DNA of 25,101 nt, taken from positions 1 through 25,101 of the forward strand of contig CBDUZS010000038.1 in the NCBI GenBank assembly GCA_965371785.1, read 5' to 3'. Both the position numbers and the translations under genes were made by a program. Of this stretch, positions 1 through 7,266 are shown piece after piece. A model generated the notes under the pieces. That model had not been told where the DNA came from. It made no database searches and saw only the letters and a list, made by a program, of their open reading frames with translations. Every line of letters starts with the position of its first letter. Within the stretch, counting starts at the first letter, position 1. This DNA is from CBDUZS01 sp965371785. GTDB taxonomy: Bacteria; Fermentibacterota; Fermentibacteria; Fermentibacterales; JCC-6.

Positions 1-540
1 AACCTCTCGGTAGGCGCTACGCAGGCGACTTTCACCGTCACCGATCCAACCGACGGTCTGGTTGAGCAGGCTCTCGTCTGTCTTCAGAAGGAGGACGATG
101 CCATCTGGGTATCCGGGCTGACGGATGCTTCGGGAATGGTCACCCTCACGTTCGCACCAATAACCACCTCTGCCGAAATGCCCTGGATGGTCACCTCTCA
201 CAACGCCCTGCCCGAACTGGGCGCGATCAACGGAGTCGGTATCGCGGATGGAACCACCGCAGGTATCGCCGATGTCGGCATGCCCTTCCCGAATCCATCC
301 AGTTCCACGGTCACCTTCCCCGTCAATCTCCTGACGGATGGAAGGATAAGCCTGACGATCTTCGATCTCTCAGGCCGCGTAGTCGACACGGTCCTTAACG
401 ATGATCTGGAAGCCGGCGTTCACCAGCTCGTATGGAGCGGTTCCACCGGCGAGAATGCTGCACCTCTCGGCATCTACGTAGCCAGGCTGATATCTCCCTC
501 GGGGGCGGTCAGCGTTCACAAGATCGTATTGACAAGGTAA
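1..540 (+). CDS. C-terminal part of a large secreted protein with FlgD-like / T9SS-type sorting domain (5' end outside window)
   Basis: The frame is open from base 1, so the start lies outside the window; 179 residues are visible. Residues about 5-65 look like an Ig-like domain (TVTDPTDG, then a WVSGLTDASG turn) of the kind that follows gingipain-type C25 peptidase domains. The last ~85 residues form a FlgD-like Ig / type-A C-terminal domain: PFPNPSSSTVTF, IFDLSGRVVDTV, GIYVARL and a basic end (KIVLTR). Such tails direct export and surface attachment through the type IX system or an equivalent in FCB bacteria. The same tail type recurs in the beta-helix protein at 8435-9859. That the missing part is a C25 peptidase is an inference from the Ig-like segment only. 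A terminator follows directly. Confidence 0.8.
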   Translation, partial: NLSVGATQATFTVTDPTDGLVEQALVCLQKEDDAIWVSGLTDASGMVTLTFAPITTSAEMPWMVTSHNALPELGAINGVGIADGTTAGIADVGMPFPNPSSSTVTFPVNLLTDGRISLTIFDLSGRVVDTVLNDDLEAGVHQLVWSGSTGENAAPLGIYVARLISPSGAVSVHKIVLTR

Positions 541-558
541 TTCTCCGTAAACTGATAC

Positions 559-585
559 AAAGGGCGGCCCACCGGGCCGCCCTTT
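559..585 (+). terminator. Rho-independent terminator after the first gene
   Basis: A perfect 12-bp stem (AAAGGGCGGCCC, 559-570, pairing with 574-585) has a 3-base loop. The stem's own 3' TTT is followed by a mixed A/T stretch. It lies 19 bases after the stop codon and separates this gene from the next. Confidence 0.75.
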
Positions 586-620
586 CCATGTAAATTGCAG
601 CCACTCAACTCGCAGACAAC

Positions 621-648
621 TTGTGCACCGACGTCACATCCGTATATT
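621..648 (+). promoter_or_regulatory. Candidate promoter of the secreted protein gene at 698
   Basis: TTGTGC (621-626) and TATATT (643-648) are 16 bases apart. The -10 box is good and the -35 box is weak. It lies after the upstream terminator and about 50 bases before the AAGGAGG ribosome binding site, where a promoter is needed. It is an inference from consensus only. Confidence 0.35.
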
Positions 649-697
649 GAGACGCAGCCCAACGGTACCGATGACTCAACCGCAAGGAGGTACATCG

Positions 698-1423
698 ATG
701 AAATACTTTCTGATTCTTCTCCTGATTCCTGTTCTGGCCATGGCACAGCCCTGCAACTGGGGCAGCTTCGACGCCACCCGGATCAACTACTCATCCGGCC
801 CGCTGACGGGCGGCGCCCATACAGCACTGGTCGGCATCATCGTGGCGAACGGCGGTACGGTCATATCACCGACACCGGTACTGGATGCGACCTACCTGGG
901 AGGAGTGAACGTTTTCTACACATCGCTCCTCAGCACCTCGACCGGGGCACTCTCCGGGGCAGAGCAGACCGCCCTGCAGAACTGGATAACCGGTGGCGGG
1001 ACCCTGATCGTGACAGGTGACATCTTTCCTCTCGCTGCGTACGAATCCTTCACCGCCTTCTACGGCGTGACGAACTACACCGCCATCTCCGGCAGCGGCA
1101 ACGGCTACCCGGTTGCGTCACACCCCATCACCGCAGGGATTACATCCTATTACTTCATGACCGAGTGCACCTTCACCTACGGAACGGACGCGATGCTTCT
1201 CGGGGACAACGGGGCAGGAAGCGACTTCATGATCGTCATGGAACCGGGAACCGGCTTCACCGCAGGGGGAAGGATACTCGTCATCGGTGATCACAACATG
1301 TTCACCAACAACTACATCGGGACTGCCGACAACACCCCGCTGGCGAACAACATCGCAGCCTGGGCCAACTCGGGCACAGCTCTGGATCGCACCACCTGGG
1401 GCAGTATAAAAACGGCTTTCTGA
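698..1423 (+). CDS. Secreted protein of unknown function with C-terminal WG tail
   Basis: This start is chosen because CAAGGAGG lies 7-8 bases upstream and the N-terminus MKYFLILLLIPVLAMAQP is a clean signal peptide; an earlier in-frame ATG at 623 is ignored. The mature protein (~225 residues, 241 in all) is rich in Gly, Thr and Asn. Its segments, such as GGGTLIVTGDIFP, SHPITAG and GGRILVIGDHNMF, recall the glutamine-amidotransferase-like fold of DUF4350-type proteins. No catalytic triad can be pointed out, and I do not recognise the function. The last 14 residues, ALDRTTWGSIKTAF, closely match the end of the unrelated secreted protein at 17579-18214 (SLDETTWGGVKVMN), which suggests a shared sorting or anchoring tail. 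Confidence 0.75.
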   Translation: MKYFLILLLIPVLAMAQPCNWGSFDATRINYSSGPLTGGAHTALVGIIVANGGTVISPTPVLDATYLGGVNVFYTSLLSTSTGALSGAEQTALQNWITGGGTLIVTGDIFPLAAYESFTAFYGVTNYTAISGSGNGYPVASHPITAGITSYYFMTECTFTYGTDAMLLGDNGAGSDFMIVMEPGTGFTAGGRILVIGDHNMFTNNYIGTADNTPLANNIAAWANSGTALDRTTWGSIKTAF

Positions 1424-1524
1424 CAGAGCACGGTCCCCGACTGCGGCATCGGATTCAAAGCTCAGGGGGAAGTGCCGGTACGTCCTTTCTTGCATCCGTG
1501 CGCCGATCAGAGTAATGTAAACAT

Positions 1525-3873
1525 ATGATTACCGCTTTCGATTCCATCTCGAAGGAGATATCGACAGGTATACGGGACCTTATCGGGTTCTGGTGGCTGC
1601 CGGCATCCCTCAGAATTTCAGCCAGCCCGATCGACGTTCAAGCAAGACAGAGGCGTCACAACTCGTTCCAGAAGACAATGGAGGAAGAGGGCTGGCGTAA
1701 AGAGGTTTCCGTTTCCCTGCCGAGAGAGGTCAACGGTGTCTCCTGGAGGATAAGGGGAAGAATAGACCTGCTCAGAGAGACCACAGACGGCATCGAAATA
1801 ATCGAGATCAAGACCTGCTTCCATGCTGACCCTGAAAGGAATCCTCTCAGATCTAACCTCGATCACATGCTGCAGCTCTTCTTCTACGCACTTGCCGTGA
1901 AAGCGGATCCAGCCTTCTCCGGAAAGAGGCTCAGGGCAACCCTTCTCTACCTGCCGATGGAGAAGAACGCCGCTCCCGAACCGATGGAGCTGGATCTTGA
2001 CTGCTCCGCGATAACTCTCGCCTGGGACGCACTCCTCGAAGGCGTTACCGGAGAGCTGCTGTCCCAGTCCGGAAGGCGGACCGCCCAGTTGAAAGCCCTC
2101 GAGACCTTCACTTTCCCTTTCGATGATTTGAGACCGGGTCAGGAAGATATCAGGTCGGCGACAGAAGATGCTCTCGCGGGGCAAGGCAGAGTTGTAGTAC
2201 AGGCACCTGCCGGTACGGGGAAGACGGTTGCAGTGCTTACCGGAGCCCTCCCCGAGACCGTCAGGCAGAACCTTGCCCTCTTCTTCCTCACGGCAAAGAA
2301 CACCCATAAGAAGATCGTCGAACAAACACTTCAGCGTATAGCTGCCCGGGGTCTTCACGTCAGGGCTCTGTTCCTGACGGCCAGAGAGACCCTCTGCCTG
2401 AACGACACCGAGACCTGTTCACCCGAGAACTGCCCGTGGGCGGAAGTGTTCGCAGACAGGGTAAGAGAGCACGATCTTCTCAAAAGACTCCTCGATATCG
2501 ATGTTATCACTCCCGATTCTATCACCGCGCTCGCGAAAGAGGCGGTTGTCTGCCCGTTCGAACTCAGCCTGGTTCTCAGCACGAGGTGTGATCTGATCGT
2601 TGGCGATTACAATTACGTTTTCGATCCGCACGTATACCTCAGGAGGTTCTTCATGGAAGAATCATCCTCATACAGATGCTCCATCCTGATAGACGAGGCG
2701 GCAAACCTGCCCTCCCGGGCAAGAGAATACTACTCACCGGAGATCAGGCTTTCATGGCTGGAAACACTTCGACCATTCCAGAACGCTCACAAGAAGCCTT
2801 TCAGAGTTCTTCTCGCCCCCTGGCGCAAGCTTTTCAGGGAGTGTTCGAAAAGGTTGTCGGAAGAGGGCCGGACCGAGATCGAACTATCCGTGAACACGAA
2901 CCTGCCCCTCAAGGAGAGGAAGTGGCACTCGGTCATGCTCGAGCAGCAGGAGTTCCCGGGGGAGCTTCTAGATCTCAGCAGGGCGATCCAGGACTTCGCC
3001 AGAATATCCCGCATCAATGACGAGCGCTTCCACCTTCTCTTTCGGGAGGAACGAAACGACAGCGTGCTACAGTGGTTCTGCACCGATGCCTCCGATTTTC
3101 TGGCGGAAAGACATAACGCCTGCCATAGTACGGTTGCATTCTCTGCCACTCTTTCACCAATTTCACATTTCACGAGTCTTCTGGGGCTGGACGGAGGAGA
3201 ACGCAGTGCTGCGGACACGGTTCTGATCCCCTATCCGTTTCCGGCGAAAAACCTCAGTGTGATGATCGACCCGGCACTCGACACGAGATACCGCTCGAGA
3301 ATGGCTCAGCTTCCCCTCCTGGCCGGGAGGATACGGGAGATCGCAGCCGAAGCACCGGGAACATGGCTGCTGTTCTTCCCCTCCTACGACTACCTCGGAA
3401 TGACTGCCGACATCCTGCAGGACTACAGTGCACCCGTTCTGCGCCAGGTCAGGGGAATGTCACCTTCGGAGAGAACGGAATTCATCACCCTTGTAGAATC
3501 GGGAGGTCATCTGGTCCTGACCGTATCCGGCGGAATATTCTCCGAGGGCATCGACCTGCGGATACCGGACCTGAAGGGAGCAATGATCGTCGGTCCAAGT
3601 CTCCCTGGAGTAGACCTCAGATCAAGGCTTCTTTCGGAAAGGTTCCGGTTACAGGAAAAGGATGGATTCCTTCACACCTGGGTGATACCTGGAATGAACA
3701 GGGTGATCCAGGCTGCCGGACGGCTTGTAAGAAGCCCCGAGGACAGGGCACAGCTGATTCTTCTAGGTCGCAGATTCACACGGCACCCCTACGTGAAGCT
3801 GCTGCCTGCTCACTGGTTCAGGGATGGGAAGATAGAGCTTCTGTCCCCGTGCGAACGGTCCCCAGACGTATGA
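1525..3873 (+). CDS. XPD/DinG-like superfamily 2 helicase with N-terminal PD-(D/E)XK nuclease domain
   Basis: The protein has 782 residues. Residues ~60-125 carry a RecB/Cas4-type nuclease core: GRIDLL (D81), IEIKT (E94, K96) and the QxxxY motif (Q117, Y121). The helicase follows: Walker A APAGTGKT (K233, T234), a DEAH-box variant DEAA (390-393), the motif SATLS and motif VI QAAGRLVRS (729-737). Cysteines C291, C298, C303 and C343 sit where XPD-family enzymes hold a 4Fe-4S cluster. The family unwinds DNA 5' to 3'; with the nuclease it probably processes DNA ends or flaps in repair. No Shine-Dalgarno is visible before 1525. A weak TTGCAT (1490) / TAATGT (1513) pair would place the mRNA start on the ATG itself, so a leaderless transcript is possible. 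The exact biological role is unknown. Confidence 0.9.
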   Translation: MITAFDSISKEISTGIRDLIGFWWLPASLRISASPIDVQARQRRHNSFQKTMEEEGWRKEVSVSLPREVNGVSWRIRGRIDLLRETTDGIEIIEIKTCFHADPERNPLRSNLDHMLQLFFYALAVKADPAFSGKRLRATLLYLPMEKNAAPEPMELDLDCSAITLAWDALLEGVTGELLSQSGRRTAQLKALETFTFPFDDLRPGQEDIRSATEDALAGQGRVVVQAPAGTGKTVAVLTGALPETVRQNLALFFLTAKNTHKKIVEQTLQRIAARGLHVRALFLTARETLCLNDTETCSPENCPWAEVFADRVREHDLLKRLLDIDVITPDSITALAKEAVVCPFELSLVLSTRCDLIVGDYNYVFDPHVYLRRFFMEESSSYRCSILIDEAANLPSRAREYYSPEIRLSWLETLRPFQNAHKKPFRVLLAPWRKLFRECSKRLSEEGRTEIELSVNTNLPLKERKWHSVMLEQQEFPGELLDLSRAIQDFARISRINDERFHLLFREERNDSVLQWFCTDASDFLAERHNACHSTVAFSATLSPISHFTSLLGLDGGERSAADTVLIPYPFPAKNLSVMIDPALDTRYRSRMAQLPLLAGRIREIAAEAPGTWLLFFPSYDYLGMTADILQDYSAPVLRQVRGMSPSERTEFITLVESGGHLVLTVSGGIFSEGIDLRIPDLKGAMIVGPSLPGVDLRSRLLSERFRLQEKDGFLHTWVIPGMNRVIQAAGRLVRSPEDRAQLILLGRRFTRHPYVKLLPAHWFRDGKIELLSPCERSPDV

Positions 3874-3874
3874 A

Positions 3875-3900
3875 AAAAGGCGGTGCCGAAACACCGCCTT
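3875..3900. terminator. Bidirectional terminator between the helicase gene and the lipoprotein gene
   Basis: The stem AAGGCGGTG (3877-3885) pairs with CACCGCCTT (3892-3900) across a 6-base loop. On the minus strand the stem runs into six T residues, so it is a strong terminator for the lipoprotein gene. On the plus strand the T tail is short, so it is weaker for the helicase gene whose stop it touches. Confidence 0.75.
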
Positions 3901-3924
3901 CTCGATTACCGTACTGCAGGTCTG

Positions 3925-4242
3925 CTACTGGGTAGCTTCCTCAGCAGCTTCCTGAACATCTTCGACTGCTTCAACAAGCTCTTCGCCTGCTTCTACAAGC
4001 TCTTCGCCTGCTTCTACAAGGTCTTCACCCTCGACGGGCTCTTCACCCTCGACAGGCTCTTCACCCTCGACAGGCTCGTCAACTACTGGCTCATCGACAA
4101 CGGGCTCATCAATGACTGGCTCGTCGACAACGGGCTCATCAACGACTGGCTCGTCGACAACGGGAGTATCTTCGGTTTCACCGCAACCCATGCCAAAGAA
4201 TGCCACTGCCGTGATAAGTGCAGCAATAGTAAGAAGTTTCAT
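3925..4242 (-). CDS. Small acidic repeat lipoprotein-like protein
   Basis: This 105-residue protein has an N-terminal hydrophobic segment (MKLLTIAALITAVAFF) ending in GMGC with C20. That is a lipobox-like site, though its -3 residue is not the usual Leu. The rest is extremely acidic and built from short tandem units: six PV(V/I)DE, three PVEGE(E/D), then LVEAGEE-type units, ending in Ala/Glu. A GAGGAGGG ribosome binding site precedes the start. After lipidation it would be a membrane-tethered, probably extended, acidic chain in the periplasm or on the surface. I do not recognise a family. Low-complexity proteins of this kind vary in repeat number between strains. It has its own promoter (4321-4350) and terminator, so it is a single-gene unit. 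Confidence 0.75.
   Translation of the reverse strand: MKLLTIAALITAVAFFGMGCGETEDTPVVDEPVVDEPVVDEPVIDEPVVDEPVVDEPVEGEEPVEGEEPVEGEDLVEAGEELVEAGEELVEAVEDVQEAAEEATQ
3964..4164 (-). repeat. In-frame tandem repeats of three unit lengths (15/30, 18 and 21 bp)
   Basis: Within the lipoprotein gene, codons 27-93 consist of nearly identical short units. The 15-bp units encode PVVDE, with pairs repeating as 30-bp blocks at about 4091-4150. The 18-bp units encode PVEGEE (about 4022-4075) and the 21-bp units encode LVEAGEE (about 3977-4019). All unit lengths are multiples of three, so slippage would change protein length without breaking the frame. Confidence 0.85.
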
Positions 4243-4261
4243 TTCCTGTTTCTCCCTCCTC

Positions 4262-4279
4262 GTGGGTATGAATACCCAC
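4262..4279 (-). promoter_or_regulatory. Perfect inverted repeat in the leader of the lipoprotein gene
   Basis: GTGGGTAT and ATACCCAC form 8-bp arms around two bases, immediately upstream of the GAGGAGGG ribosome binding site and about 35 bases after the predicted transcription start. It may be a protein-binding site or an mRNA hairpin that affects access to the ribosome binding site. The 2-base gap is short for an RNA loop, which favours a DNA operator. Confidence 0.5.
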
Positions 4280-4320
4280 CCCTTCCCGGATTTTCTCCAG
4301 GTCTATCAAGAAGACGTGCG

Positions 4321-4350
4321 ATTATTCGCTTTTCACTATGCTTCTGTCAA
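4321..4350 (-). promoter_or_regulatory. Promoter of the lipoprotein gene, overlapping the end of rnhC
   Basis: On the minus strand there is a perfect TTGACA (4350-4345), an 18-base spacer and AATAAT (4326-4321). The -35 box is inside the last codons of rnhC and the -10 box is just after its stop. The predicted start near 4314 leaves a leader of about 70 bases. Confidence 0.6.
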
Positions 4351-5247
4351 GTCCGGGGATATGATTCTAAGTGTGTTTCTGAAATGTATTTTAGCTGTCT
4401 TTTCAAGAACCTGGGGGCCGTACATCTCCGTCAGAATCGTTGCGGCTGCATCCACTGACCGTCCTGCGCCAGGAGTCAGCTCGACTCCGTACCGTTTACT
4501 CATTTCGGAAAGTGCTTCGACGTAACGAAATCGGGCAATCACCGATGCTGCGGCAACTGCAGGATCATCTTCGGCACGCGGTCTCAGCTCCAATCGTGCG
4601 TCGGTTGACGGCAGGAATGGATCAAGCCTCTTTCTTCCACAGAAGCGATCTATCACAATTCTGTCAGGAGTGTATCCTCTGTCGATGAGTACACCGATCG
4701 CTTTTCCGTGAGCCTCGGCAAGAAGATCCAGGCTGTTCATCCCGCAACGCCGGAGCTCGGTAAACTTTTTGTTGTAGGCGGAAGGAGAGATTGATATCGT
4801 TGCGGAAGCGTTGTTCAGGAGCTCCATACAACTTGCAGCGATTCTTCTGATGGCGGAGTCGGTCAGGGTTTTCGAATCGGCCGCGCCGGAGTTCACGAGT
4901 TGCTCTGCCGTCTCGGAGCTGCAGTGAACCGCACAGACGACAAGGGGACCCAGATAGTCGCCTTTGCCTGCTTCATCCGTTCCGATCCAGTTTCCATCGG
5001 GGGTCTTCCGAGTATCCGAGGTCAGCGAGACAACCGCATCGAGAAGCTGGCGATCTCCTCCCGAAGGAATGACTGAGAAACCTTTTGCTTTCGAGTAGTA
5101 GAGATTCACCGTACAGAAGGAGCCGTTGGAGGCAAGACGGAGCTGAAGACCGTTTGCCAGCTCACGCTTCGAAACCACGCTTACCCCGATTGAGCGCAAG
5201 GCTTCAATCGTATCGGATGTCCTGGTTCCGAGTTCGGCGGAGACCAT
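4336..5247 (-). CDS. rnhC: Ribonuclease HIII
   Basis: The protein has 303 residues. It cleaves the RNA strand of RNA-DNA hybrids. The N-terminal ~80 residues are the extra substrate-binding domain typical of HIII, and the catalytic part starts with GTDEAGKGDYLGP (D91, E92). Other family motifs are ADSK (D124), IVIDRF (D200) and EDDPAVAAASVIAR (acidic residues 226-228). The GxDEAGKGDYLGP form, with D-Y after the second Gly, is the HIII rather than the HII signature. The ATG overlaps the TGA of the upstream DUF3108 gene (TGATG), which suggests translational coupling. It is the last gene of a three-gene operon with a glycosyltransferase and an envelope protein, with no obvious functional link. 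Confidence 0.93.
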   Translation of the reverse strand: MVSAELGTRTSDTIEALRSIGVSVVSKRELANGLQLRLASNGSFCTVNLYYSKAKGFSVIPSGGDRQLLDAVVSLTSDTRKTPDGNWIGTDEAGKGDYLGPLVVCAVHCSSETAEQLVNSGAADSKTLTDSAIRRIAASCMELLNNASATISISPSAYNKKFTELRRCGMNSLDLLAEAHGKAIGVLIDRGYTPDRIVIDRFCGRKRLDPFLPSTDARLELRPRAEDDPAVAAASVIARFRYVEALSEMSKRYGVELTPGAGRSVDAAATILTEMYGPQVLEKTAKIHFRNTLRIISPDLTEA

Positions 5248-6059
5248 CAGTCAGCGAAGGGATTCTCTATCTCGAGAGGCGTACCAAGAGTGTAGTCTTC
5301 GAGCAGGCAGGTTATCTCACCGATTACGATCGCACTTCTCAGAAGAACCGGCATGTGGATCTCATCGTCCGTTACCCACACGAACAGCTCTCCCTGCTGG
5401 TCGAACAGACCCTCCCCCATTACCTCGGGCCGGAGCAGAATGCAATCGAATTCTCCCGCTGGGACCCTCAGTCTCTCCCGTCTGTCGACGGTTATCCTGA
5501 GGGGGTAGTTCTCGTTGTCGACATGGCTGTCGATGTAGAAGACGTCTCCCACATCGAATGAGAGAGTTCTCGCGTAGTAGAAACAGCTGAGTACGTCGAG
5601 AGCATGGGGCAGAATGTCTACGGTTCTCTTGGTCGAATCGGATTCCTCCGGGTAGAAAGCAAATCCTGCTTCCTGGTTGAAGAACACATCCTCGGTGTGC
5701 GAGTAATCTCCCTCCTCGAGGCTCTTGTGGAATTTGAGTGTGTGGAACTGGACTGCATCGAGCAGAGCTTCGTTGAGATCGTTCACTCTGAAGAAAGTGC
5801 CGAAGGCGGGATTCGATCTTGCTTCGGCGCTTATCCTGTAAGCGAGCAGACCTTCATACATCTCGGGACCGGTAATCGACAGCGTTGCGGTGCCCGCTTT
5901 GAGAATGCCGTATTCCACACTGAACACAAGCCTTTCTCCGGGTCCCCAGGAACAATTCTCCACGAACCTGGGAGAGTACTCGTTCTCCTCTTCAGATGTC
6001 TCAGACGCCTGCAGCAGAGGCAGGCAGATTGCCGAGAGGAGAATAACGGCAAGTTTCAT
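5247..6059 (-). CDS. DUF3108 family exported protein
   Basis: About 270 residues. The start is placed at MKLAVILLSAICLPLLQA, a good signal peptide with GGAAGG 12 bases upstream; an in-frame ATG at 6083 would add eight residues and cannot be excluded. The mature part has the DUF3108 pattern: GERLVFSVEYGILKAGTATL near the N-terminus, then SCFYYARTLSFDVGD, RRERLRVPAGEFDCILLRP and a beta-rich GELFVWVTDDE segment. The family is periplasmic or envelope-associated and of unknown biochemical function. It sits between a glycosyltransferase and rnhC in one operon; its stop overlaps the rnhC start by one base, and the upstream gene stops a few bases before its first possible ATG. Confidence 0.8.
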   Translation of the reverse strand: MKLAVILLSAICLPLLQASETSEEENEYSPRFVENCSWGPGERLVFSVEYGILKAGTATLSITGPEMYEGLLAYRISAEARSNPAFGTFFRVNDLNEALLDAVQFHTLKFHKSLEEGDYSHTEDVFFNQEAGFAFYPEESDSTKRTVDILPHALDVLSCFYYARTLSFDVGDVFYIDSHVDNENYPLRITVDRRERLRVPAGEFDCILLRPEVMGEGLFDQQGELFVWVTDDEIHMPVLLRSAIVIGEITCLLEDYTLGTPLEIENPFAD

Positions 6060-6087
6060 TGTTCCAGCCATCCTTCCGGGCATCAAA

Positions 6088-7173
6088 TCATGCCGATACA
6101 GAAGATACCCACCATTCCGGGAGTTGTTCCCTTGCGGAAACCGCTCTCAGGTGCATCTCCCATATCTCACCGATCACACCGTAGTCAAGGTGTTCGACAC
6201 AGAACATCCTGGCGTTTCTGCCGATTCTTGCAGCAGCATCGGGATTTCTGAGAAGAAAACCAGCCTGCCGGGCAAGTTCCACATGATTGCCCGGTGGGTG
6301 AAGAAGCCCTGTAACCCCGTCTCTCACCAGCTCAGGCAAGCCGTTCGTGGCGGCGGCAAGCAGAGGGAGGCCATAGCTCATCATTTCCATTCCCGCCCTG
6401 GAGACCACTTCGCTTCCCAGACTCGTAACAACACCGGCACAGGCAAGGGAGAGCAGCGACCGTACGTCTTCGACCCTGTCCGTAAAACGTATCCTGTCGG
6501 ATACTCCGAGATCTTCGGCGTAAGCAATCAGTTCCTCCCTTGACTGCTGCGCAGGAGACCCAGCCACTACTGCATCCATTTCGCGGGGCAGTAGAGCCAT
6601 TGCCCTGATGAGAGTTCTGTGACCCTTGACAGGGCTGAGACGGGCCAGGGAGATCAGTGTCGAACCGTCAGTTCTTCCGGATACCGGGGCGAAGTACTCC
6701 GTATCCACGGGGTGAGCGATGATCGCCACCGGTCCGGATCGCTGCCGGATATAATTCCGTTCGAGCATGAATCTGCCTGGAAGAACCATCAGGTCGGTTC
6801 TCGAATCGATCATCCTCCACAGCAGACCGCCTGACGCAGGTCTGATGTCAGATCTCACCCTCACCAGCGGAATTCCGCCCAACGCAATCGCAGCAGCGGT
6901 CTGCCCCTCTGCCCTGTGCGCACAGATCACATCGGGTGAGAACCTTCGAACGAGTCTGCCGAATGCTGGAATGGCAGTGATGCCGCGCGGCCCACTCAGG
7001 TTCAGCACCGCAGTCTCGAGGCCTGATTCCCTGAAACGTTCGAGAACGGAAACGCACGGACCCGTCTGGATCAGTATCGAGTGCCCTCTGCAGGAAAGAG
7101 ACACCGCCTGTGCAAGAGCTCCTGCAGCTGATGCATTCCACCATCTGCAGTTGATCGTGATCAGAATTTTCAT
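6088..7173 (-). CDS. GT4-family glycosyltransferase
   Basis: The start is set at MKILITINCRWWNASAAG because family members begin this way with the first Rossmann strand; the open frame upstream runs into the divergent intergenic region. The protein (361 residues) has the two-domain GT-B layout. The N-terminal domain binds the acceptor (SPDVICAHRAEGQTA). The C-terminal domain starts at TLISLARLSPVKGH and holds the EX7E pair (E255 and E263 in SEVVSRAGMEMM), followed by GLPELVRDGVTGLL. The reaction is retaining transfer of a sugar from a nucleotide donor, probably to lipopolysaccharide or another envelope glycan; donor and acceptor cannot be told. It is the first gene of the operon with DUF3108 and rnhC. 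Confidence 0.88.
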   Translation of the reverse strand: MKILITINCRWWNASAAGALAQAVSLSCRGHSILIQTGPCVSVLERFRESGLETAVLNLSGPRGITAIPAFGRLVRRFSPDVICAHRAEGQTAAAIALGGIPLVRVRSDIRPASGGLLWRMIDSRTDLMVLPGRFMLERNYIRQRSGPVAIIAHPVDTEYFAPVSGRTDGSTLISLARLSPVKGHRTLIRAMALLPREMDAVVAGSPAQQSREELIAYAEDLGVSDRIRFTDRVEDVRSLLSLACAGVVTSLGSEVVSRAGMEMMSYGLPLLAAATNGLPELVRDGVTGLLHPPGNHVELARQAGFLLRNPDAAARIGRNARMFCVEHLDYGVIGEIWEMHLRAVSAREQLPEWWVSSVSA

Positions 7174-7266
7174 CGGCCTGCCGTTCCAGCCGTTCCGCAG
7201 GTATACTAGCTTCTGGCATGTGTTCGAATACCGAAGTAACATATACACGGCAACTGGAGTAAGACC
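7174..7266. promoter_or_regulatory. Divergent intergenic region holding promoters for the GT4 operon and the aminotransferase pair
   Basis: Both operons must start here. Minus strand: TTCGAA and TATACC with a 17-base spacer. Plus strand: TGGCAT and TAACAT with a 17-base spacer. Each has only partial consensus matches, so the location is supported by layout more than by the boxes. Confidence 0.3.

Noticed and set aside
1490..1518. Promoter TTGCAT / TAATGT giving a leaderless helicase mRNA
   Set aside because: Each box has only three consensus bases. It is noted in the gene entry as a possibility, not listed as a feature.
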